Positions 57,016-64,000 of a stretch of DNA of 64,000 bases are shown piece after piece (within the stretch, counting starts at the first letter, position 1; each line of letters begins with the position of its first letter). A model generated the notes under the pieces. It saw only the letters and a program-made list of their open reading frames with translations, was not told the origin of the DNA and did no database searches. A program made the translations under genes and the position numbers. Origin of the DNA: Bipolaris cookei (lineage: Eukaryota; Ascomycota; Dothideomycetes; Pleosporales; Pleosporaceae); the NCBI GenBank assembly GCA_002286855.1, contig NRSV01000022.1, positions 1 to 64,000 on the forward strand, given 5' to 3'.

Positions 57016-59525
57016 GCAACAATGACTGAGACTTATGATGTCACGCGTCACGCTTTTTTTTTACGTTCATGCACATTACTTATATTGGACGATACTTTCT
57101 CTCACTACAGTTTTAGACACGGTCTGTGCGTATGACCTTATATCTGGGTATAGGCAAATTTTGGGATTTTGTTTTGTTGCGACTACGGGCACATGAGGCG
57201 AAAAAGGCATGTTTTGCATATTTTCTATGTTAGATTTATTTCACATCTGTCCATTTCCTTACGAGGTTGGAAGTTTGCAGCCCTCGGGCGATTATTGGAC
57301 TACTGGGATGATCCTTTTGCCTGGCGTGTTTCATAATGGTTAGTATTGGGCTTGCTTTTTTGTTATTGTTGTTGTTGGTAACATCGTCGGGCTTGGTCAT
57401 TGGGCTTTTGCAAAGCCCTGCCGCCCCGCTTCATTTTTTCCCCGTCGCCCACTGTACTTATCTCGTCGACCAAGGCTGGTTGTAAATATTTTCTTCCAAT
57501 CATTATACGAATCCTGCCACAAAGCAAGCGTTCCCCCACTTGACCCCTCCCTGACGTGCGATCATCTGCTCGCCAAAGCTTGTAGTAGGACATGTACGAT
57601 GGAGAGTGGTGGTTTCTGTTCGGTCCGATAGGGGAGGCAGATGAGAGCAAAAAAACAGGTGTGGATACATACACCTTGCTGGAGATGACGTATACATACA
57701 TACATTTTCCACTCGCAAGTGGGATGTTTACATGTCAGATTGGTAAAGGCTATGTATCATAGTCGTGTTGATCAATGGGCTTGATAGGCGACACATGCCA
57801 CGCAGATGAGACCGTGTTTCCTTGTACATGGGCATACATAACGGGACGTACACGCTCTTGGCTGCGCGGCTACTGTACACACCTCCATTTTGTTGTTTTC
57901 TTTGGAGTTTGGCGTTTCTTCCCTTCGACTACATGCAATGTACGCGTCCACATGTGTATATATTCGCTCAACCACGTAGCACACCACCTGTAGTACTTGC
58001 ATCAACAAACATTGCATGTGTTTTTTCCAGCACTCGCCAAGCACCCGCATACGAGGACTTTTATTTGGCCATTTTCCCAATGTCTTACGACAAAGGTCAG
58101 CATGCCCCTAGGTTGGATGGTTGCCAGCCTTTCTTGCATGTTCCTTGTGTTGCAGCCGGCAAGACATGACTAGATAATCAACCTAAAGGCCGGTGTTGTA
58201 AGTATAGCTATGTACTATAGGTATGTAGTACTATGTACATATACATCCTGGCTTGTCACTGGTGCGGCTTGGTGTTTGTCCTACAGCAGCCGCCCCACTT
58301 GGATGGCACATCTAAGAATCACCTGCATTCTTAGCTGCCACTCTTAGATCTGAGCTTATCGCGGCTATACCGCTCTTCAGACTGGGGATGCATGGCCTAC
58401 ACTGGCGGCTAGTACCTGGACGGCGTCGCCATCAGTTTGCATGGTGTTGAGAGGCTCAGCAGTCAAGGGTAAGACCCGAGCGCGCGAGTCGTGTTTTGCT
58501 GGTAACCACGGACCACGCATCGTTGCTGACTGCGCTGATCGGTTTTGATGCAGATAGAGTGCAGGGCAACGCATCTCAAGACATCATGTGATAGGCGACG
58601 TGCAGTAGTCTTTGTCAGGTGGCCCTGCACACTGCAGATTCGATAAAGATGCGTGCGATCTGGACCGACAGACACCAAAGAAAAGCAACAGCAAGCACAA
58701 TGATAAGAACGGGTTCAAAAGGCTTCGGGACTTGGGCATCACAGCTGACACAGCCGTTGATATAACGGCAGTTCTCTCGGGCAATTGTCGGCATCCTGTC
58801 TCTACCAAAACGTTGAGGCTGGCGCATCTGTGGCGTAGGATAGGCGACATCCACCTTCCCCCGGACCAGTCAACGTCATTGCCAAGTGACCAAGCACTTT
58901 AGTTTCGCAGAACGGCCATCACATTATAGCCGTTGTGTCGTCCGCTCGTCGTGCTCGTCAAGCTGAATTGCCACAACAAACTTCTGGCAGCACGCAATTG
59001 CCAGACGCCCATCAAGCAGTACCGCATTGCTTGTACCATCCGCGCGCACCAAGAGCGAGGTGAGCGTGAAGGATTGTTGATACCCGACCGCCAGGCGCGC
59101 GCCATCCAAGCTTTCGGCTGGCACTGCCGAGACTAACACTGTGTCTGTAAGCCTTGGGCTTGAGATTTCTTGATTTCGGTCCAAGACTTTTCTGCTCTGA
59201 CCCGTCAAAACAATAGCCACGCCTTTTGTCGCTTTCCCAAAGCCGACTTGCGCTGCGTTCCCAGCCTCGTACCACCACGCCAAACGGCACTCTGCACCCA
59301 CCGCAACGAAGGACCGGCGTCTGGGCGGATCCTCAAGTACATGCATTCGACTTTGGATCCATCTTTTTCCTACCTTGGCCGACCTTTTCGACAACGCGGC
59401 CCCGGCTCCTCCCTCCTCCCCACATAACAAACCTTTTGCCCGCGCACCGCGCTCGTACCTACGCCGCTATACTCGGGTGGACACAACAAGAAATTCAGAA
59501 AAAGCAAAGCTAGTCGCGCTTCATC
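57016..59525. other. Intergenic region
   Basis: About 2.5 kb with no supported gene, tRNA or repeat. The last few hundred bases are C/T-rich, in keeping with a long NHA1 leader. Confidence 0.4.
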
Positions 59526-62500
59526 ATGGCGTGGGACCACCTGTCCATCACCAAGCCGCATCTGGTGTACCTGATTCTCGGAGGCTTCACCAGTTTGTTT
59601 ATGCTGTGCTCCTCCGTCATCAAGGAACGCCTGTACATTGGTGAGGCCACGGTCGCGACCATATGTGGCATCATATTCGGTCCCCATGCAGCCAATCTCA
59701 TAGATCCTTCAACTTGGGGCAACGTCGACTTGATCACTCTAGAGTTTTCACGCGTTGTCCTCGTTGTGCAATGTTTTGCCGTTGGTGTTGAGTTGCCTCG
59801 CGCATACATGGAGAAGCACTGGAAGTCGGTAGTCCTGCTGCTCCTCCCAGTCATGACTTTTGGCTGGCTGATAACCAGCCTGTTCATCTGGGGTCTGTTC
59901 AACTCCCACCTCAACTGGCTCGACAGTCTCTGCGTTGCCGCTTGCGTCACTGCCACCGACCCTGTTCTGGCCTCGTCCGTTGTCGGTAAGGGCAAGTTTG
60001 CTAAACGAGTCCCAAAGCATTTGCGAGATTTGCTTTCTGCTGAGTCTGGCTGCAACGATGGTATGGCCTTTCCCTTCGTTTACCTGGCCATTTACCTTAT
60101 CCATTACCGCCCCGACGCCAGCAAGGTTGCGTACCACTGGTTCTGCTACACAATCCTCTACGAGTGCATCTTTGGTGCTTTCTACGGCGTGGTGATAGGC
60201 TACATTGCAAGACGTGCTATTAGATATGCTCATGAGCGTGACCTCATCGATCGAGAGAGTTTCCTCGTCTTCTACTTTGTGCTGGCGCTTTTCTGCGCTG
60301 GCTCAGGTTCGCTCTTGGGCATGGATGACTTGCTCGTAGGATTTGCTTGCGGTGTAGGCTTCTCCAACGATGGATGGTTTTTGGAGAAGACGGAAGAGTC
60401 CCATGTTTCCAATGTCATTGACTTGCTCATTAACTTGGCTTTTTTTGTCTACTTCGGTTCCATCATTCCCTGGGAGCAGTTCAACTCCGACATCATTGGA
60501 CTGTCGCCCTGGCGTTTGGTTGTGCTCGGCATTTTGGTTCTCTTCTTCCGCCGTATCCCAATCATGCTAATGCTTAAACCCGTCATCCCGGATCTCAAGA
60601 CATGGCGCGAAGCATCTTTTGCTGGACACTTTGGACCCATTGGTGTCGGTGGCTTGTTCGTTGCTATCCTTGCGCGAGCCGAGCTCGAGACCGGTACCAC
60701 GACGCCGTTAGCTGTACTACCTGAACCTGGTTTCGAGCATTTAAACATCATCGAGATGATATGGCCCATTACCTGTTTCTTGGTTATTGTCAGTATCGTT
60801 GTCCATGGCAGTTCGATTGCTGTCTTCACCCTCGGCAAACGTATCAACACCCTCACGATATCAATGTCGTACACGCAGGGCAACGAAAACGGACCTGGTT
60901 GGATGGACCGCCTTCCCCGTATTCAATCGCGTTCGAGATCTTCCATGGCACGCCGCCCCTCCGAGTCGTCCTTTGACGAAAAGTCCGATTTTGCAGCTGC
61001 AACCGGCTTCGGTGGCTCATTTTTGCGTCGCCAGAAGGAGGAAGACAACCCAAGTCGTTCAAACTCTGTTAAGCCTACGGGTCGAGGCAGGCGCTGGGAT
61101 GCTGGTCATGGACCTGGTGGTCCCATTGCTCAATCTGCCATTACACCCAACAGGCGTGATGAGGACAAGGTAGAGGCCATACCACCAGAACAAGATACAG
61201 ATACGTTTGCCGATGCCATGGCCATTTCTAGTTCCAGTTCGTCGAGCGCAAAGGAAAAGATGAAGATGCGACAGCCTGAGGAAGAAATTTATCAGGAAGG
61301 CCATCAGACCGTCTTCGAAGACAAGGAAGGAAATGTTTTGGGCGTGAGGGATAGTCACGGCGAACATGGCCAAGTACGAAGGGAACACGATATCCAAAGA
61401 GGACAAGATTTGATCACTCAGGCCGAGGTTCAGCACGGAGTGTCTCAGAAAGAGCACAGTAGTGGACTTGAACAAGCCCCAAGTAAAATTGAGAACGCTA
61501 TTGAGCACCCTCACAAGACATGGCGCAATCGTATGCAAAGTTTCTCAGGACGTATTCACAAAGACGGCAAGCAAGTGGAGCCTTCGAAGGCTGACAAGCC
61601 AGCGCATAAGCCTGGGCCCGCTCTCGCATATCAATACGGCAACACCATTATTGTTGAAGACGAAGACGGCGAGGTCTTGAAAAAGTACGACATTCCAGCT
61701 GCGCAAAAGAAGGGTAGGGATGGCCGGCCTGTGAACACCCGTGGTCAATCTATGGCAGAATCTTCAAATCGCGCCGTGCAGAGTTTGAAGCGCATGGGAA
61801 CTCACATGGGCGTTCCAAACACTCATCACGCTGGTCCTGAGGGTTCTCAAACTGCGAACGGCAAGAAGAAGAAGGCGGCCGAGGCAGCTGCCAAGGAGCA
61901 AGAGGATGACGATTTGCTCCGGTTCACTGTTACCGCTGGCGGACGTCGCATGAGTAAGTTGGAGTTCATTCAACAAATGGCGCAAATGAACCCCAAAGAC
62001 CGGGCCAAGTTTGTGCAAAACAGCGACGTTCCCGAGGCCGTCAAGGATGCTGCACACAAAGACGCGCAGGAGCACACTGCTGAGCAGCGCCGCCAAGCAG
62101 CCTCTAGGCAAACGAACATACCTGCTGTTGTAGGAAAAGAGGGTGAGGCCGAGCTCCGCAAGATCGAGTCTCCTGCAGCAGACGAAGCGGGAAATGCGCG
62201 GGGTCCAGAGGGCTTGACACTGGTTGACAGCAACGACGAACAGGTTCCTTTCCACTCTGTACGTCAGGATCTAGAAAACTACACCTACTGCCAAAGTGGT
62301 GAGACAGCAGCAGAGCGTCGAAGACGGCAAGCAGCAGAGCAATCCTCAAGCCAAGGATCCAAGGACACCACAACCCCTACTCCTACAACACAACAGCCCC
62401 TCAAGGAAGAAGCCGGAGAAACCTTCGAAGGCGAAACAGCTGCAGAGCGCAAGCGCCGTCTCGGTGCCCTGGGTGTAGCCAAAGACGACACACCCGAATC

Positions 62501-62759
62501 CGACTCTGAAGATGAAGAAACCGGTGACCCCCTAGAAACCGGTCGCGGCACCCACTCGCGCGCTCCCGCTGAACCCAGCAGCCAAAAAGCGTTTTCGCCT
62601 GCCCCTCGTACCCCCGGTATCCGTTTCGCAGACCAACCCCGCGTTCCTACAAAAGACGAGCGCGTAGCCGAGGAAGCTCGCGAAAAGGAAGAAAGCGAGC
62701 GAGAGAAGAAGAATAATAAGCGCAAGAGTGGGTTGAGTAATTTGATTGGGAGGAAGTAA
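59526..62759 (+). CDS. NHA1: Plasma-membrane Na+/H+ antiporter (Nha1/Sod2 type)
   Basis: A single exon of 1,077 residues, long and intronless. The protein exports Na+, Li+ and K+ in exchange for H+ and sets cytosolic pH and salt tolerance. The first 430 residues hold about 12 membrane helices. The transport-site motifs are ATDPVLASSVVGKGKF (residues about 143-158) and ESGCNDGMAFPFVYL (about 173-187), both intact, followed by GMDDLLVGFACGVGFSNDGWF. The hydrophilic C-terminal tail of about 640 residues is typical of fungal Nha1. It has Ser/Arg-rich stretches, a repeated segment (EGHQTVFEDKEGNVLGVRD; YGNTIIVEDEDGEVLKKYD), two copies of an ETAAER[RK]RR motif near residues 921 and 970, and a basic end (RKSGLSNLIGRK). 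Tails of this type bind regulators such as 14-3-3 and Sit4-linked factors in yeast. Confidence 0.95.
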   Translation: MAWDHLSITKPHLVYLILGGFTSLFMLCSSVIKERLYIGEATVATICGIIFGPHAANLIDPSTWGNVDLITLEFSRVVLVVQCFAVGVELPRAYMEKHWKSVVLLLLPVMTFGWLITSLFIWGLFNSHLNWLDSLCVAACVTATDPVLASSVVGKGKFAKRVPKHLRDLLSAESGCNDGMAFPFVYLAIYLIHYRPDASKVAYHWFCYTILYECIFGAFYGVVIGYIARRAIRYAHERDLIDRESFLVFYFVLALFCAGSGSLLGMDDLLVGFACGVGFSNDGWFLEKTEESHVSNVIDLLINLAFFVYFGSIIPWEQFNSDIIGLSPWRLVVLGILVLFFRRIPIMLMLKPVIPDLKTWREASFAGHFGPIGVGGLFVAILARAELETGTTTPLAVLPEPGFEHLNIIEMIWPITCFLVIVSIVVHGSSIAVFTLGKRINTLTISMSYTQGNENGPGWMDRLPRIQSRSRSSMARRPSESSFDEKSDFAAATGFGGSFLRRQKEEDNPSRSNSVKPTGRGRRWDAGHGPGGPIAQSAITPNRRDEDKVEAIPPEQDTDTFADAMAISSSSSSSAKEKMKMRQPEEEIYQEGHQTVFEDKEGNVLGVRDSHGEHGQVRREHDIQRGQDLITQAEVQHGVSQKEHSSGLEQAPSKIENAIEHPHKTWRNRMQSFSGRIHKDGKQVEPSKADKPAHKPGPALAYQYGNTIIVEDEDGEVLKKYDIPAAQKKGRDGRPVNTRGQSMAESSNRAVQSLKRMGTHMGVPNTHHAGPEGSQTANGKKKKAAEAAAKEQEDDDLLRFTVTAGGRRMSKLEFIQQMAQMNPKDRAKFVQNSDVPEAVKDAAHKDAQEHTAEQRRQAASRQTNIPAVVGKEGEAELRKIESPAADEAGNARGPEGLTLVDSNDEQVPFHSVRQDLENYTYCQSGETAAERRRRQAAEQSSSQGSKDTTTPTPTTQQPLKEEAGETFEGETAAERKRRLGALGVAKDDTPESDSEDEETGDPLETGRGTHSRAPAEPSSQKAFSPAPRTPGIRFADQPRVPTKDERVAEEAREKEESEREKKNNKRKSGLSNLIGRK

Positions 62760-63337
62760 GACATAGGGATGATGATATGACTACTATGCTGTCTGTGTGT
62801 TGTATGGAAGATGAGAGATGACATTTCGGTCTTCTTTTTCTTTTCTTTTGGGTATGTATACACATGTGTATGTTTGATCCAGGTTTAGTATAATAGATGG
62901 TTCAGTTTTTTTCATCACGCTTAGGGCGTGTGTTATGGCGTTTTTCTTTTTCTTTTTTTCATTCGAGGCAAGAAAAAGTAGACCAAAGTGTTGATGTTTC
63001 TTGTTTTTCTAAGAAATGTTTAGGTGTGAAGGGGGAAAAGTGGGTAGAGGGATGAATAGTGAAAATACTTTATACAATGTAGAAGACTTATCATTACATG
63101 TTTGTGTGTGTGTGTGTGTTTGTGTGGTCATTACATTGTTTGAAGTGAATTTGAATTATCATTTAAATTCCCCATGAACAGCTCGACCCACAAAGTGCCA
63201 TGCACAAATAGCAACTGTCATACCAGAAAATTCATTATTTTCTTTGTCGTGACAAAGTCATATGAAAATTTGCCAAACCCCTTAGAACCCCCCTTTCCTT
63301 AACCTACATCTTTTTATAGCAGTTTGAGCACGGCAAG
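62760..63337. other. Convergent 3' region with GT microsatellite
   Basis: Region between convergent genes. T-rich, with a GT run at about 63101-63126. No gene seen. Confidence 0.4.
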
Positions 63338-63961
63338 CTACTTGTTGGCAGCAGAGTCCTGATTCTCAGTAGACGCCTCACCCTCAGCAAGAGCAGCAGG
63401 AGGCATATAGCGACCCATAGCACCCAAATGGTAAGACCTCTTGATCGGAAACGTGAAGCGCTCATCAGTCTTCCTGTCGTACATGATATTGAGAGGCTTT
63501 GGGTTTGCGAGCGCGGCAATGGCTTGCGCGGGAGTGAACATGATGGCCATGTGGTCCTGCTGCGCGGCTCGCTTTGCTTCTTTTTCCGACATCTTCTTGA
63601 CTACCTCTTTCTTCTTGCCTTTGGGCTCTGGGTTGGACCTTGCATGCATGCCGCCAATGACGTCCTTGTCTTCTTCGTCCTCTAGCGTCAAGTTAATCAT
63701 CCGATACACCGGTCTCAGTGAGAATTTGATGGGAGTGGGGGTAGGTTCGGTACTGGTAGCTCGCTGGCCCGTTGACACGGTCGTCGTGGGTGGTGTCTCT
63801 TCATCCAACCTGGCAAAACCGATAGTCTCCTTGGGCTGGGCGGGGGCCTTCTGCTGCTGGGGTGACGGTTGCAGCTGCGGCTGCGGTGGCAGCTTGGTAC
63901 CTTCTGAGCGAGACCATTTCTTTCCCTTTCGAGGGGCAAAACCAGAAAGACCAGAGCTCAT
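63338..63961 (-). CDS. Hypothetical protein, Lys/Gln-rich
   Basis: A single-exon frame of 207 residues starting MSSGLSGFAPRKGKKW. It has a Gln/Pro-rich region (PPQPQLQPSPQQQ), a central VYRMINLTLEDEEDKDV segment, a basic stretch (PKGKKKEVVKKMSEKEAKRAAQQD), a helix rich in Ala (FTPAQAIAALANPKPLN), and a more conserved-looking end (YDRKTDERFTFPIKRSYHLGAMGRYMPP). There is no signal peptide or membrane helix. I do not recognise the family. The start codon is 39 bp from the window edge, so an upstream exon cannot be excluded, although the ATG context is good. Confidence 0.65.
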   Translation of the reverse strand: MSSGLSGFAPRKGKKWSRSEGTKLPPQPQLQPSPQQQKAPAQPKETIGFARLDEETPPTTTVSTGQRATSTEPTPTPIKFSLRPVYRMINLTLEDEEDKDVIGGMHARSNPEPKGKKKEVVKKMSEKEAKRAAQQDHMAIMFTPAQAIAALANPKPLNIMYDRKTDERFTFPIKRSYHLGAMGRYMPPAALAEGEASTENQDSAANK

Positions 63962-64000
63962 GATTGAATGATTGTTTATCTTGACGAGGGTTGAGGTATG

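Noticed and set aside
1..64000. rRNA, intact tRNA genes, CRISPR arrays and telomeric TTAGGG repeats
   Set aside because: None seen on either strand by eye. tRNA detection by eye is weak, so a tRNAscan-SE run would be decisive.

Overview
The window looks like nuclear DNA of a filamentous ascomycete. Most host genes carry several short introns (about 46-88 nt, GT..AG, often with a CTAAC-type branch site). The gene set is fungal: Tem1/Spg1, Ste50, Mkt1, Dpb11, Rrb1, a fungal Na+/H+ antiporter and an arrestin adaptor. The transposons are Fot1/pogo-like and Tc1-like and carry stop codons of the kind repeat-induced point mutation (RIP) makes. A dothideomycete (Pleosporales-type) host is my best guess, but that is inference and not something the sequence proves.

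Layout. 1-3.2 kb: no convincing gene, one degenerate LTR. 3.3-9.9 kb: mitochondrial EF-Tu (TUF1, minus), 3-hydroxyisobutyryl-CoA hydrolase (plus) and a membrane-anchored berberine-bridge-type FAD oxidase (plus). 10.2-11.0 kb: a broken thaumatin-like (BYS1-type) secreted-protein gene. 12.0-14.1 kb: a four-exon RFTS-domain protein, possibly the Raf2/DIM-7 heterochromatin factor. 15.1-16.2 kb: a deleted Fot-like transposon directly behind RRB1. 16.2-19.4 kb: RRB1 (minus) and the TEM1/SPG1 GTPase (plus).

19.8-29.2 kb is the accessory core. Two arms of 3,038 bp (19788-22825 and 26119-29156) are inverted copies with no length difference. Each holds a Tc1-like element at its outer end and a divergently transcribed pair of small secreted protein genes. 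The spacer carries a RIP-damaged Fot-like element and LTR debris, and a solo LTR with a perfect 5-bp target duplication lies just outside the right arm.

30.8-45.6 kb is conserved housekeeping territory: CSL4 (plus), STE50 (minus), a small unknown gene (plus), CDC48 (minus), MKT1 (minus, with a premature in-frame TAG) and a 2-oxoglutarate/Fe(II) oxygenase (plus). 45.7-49.6 kb: two adjacent Fot-like elements. 49.7-52.6 kb: DPB11/TopBP1 (minus). 54.5-57.0 kb: an arrestin-related trafficking adaptor (plus). 59.5-62.8 kb: the plasma-membrane Na+/H+ antiporter NHA1 (plus). 63.3-64.0 kb: an unknown gene (minus).

The housekeeping genes are functionally unrelated (translation, valine catabolism, ribosome assembly, mitotic exit, RNA decay, MAPK signalling, proteostasis, replication checkpoint, ion homeostasis), which is normal for a fungal chromosome. 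The mirrored Tc1 plus secreted-gene-pair block is the part most likely to be new biology. I read it as a recently duplicated, candidate effector-pair locus. Exon boundaries were derived by eye from splice consensus, frame and family conservation; none was tested against transcripts.
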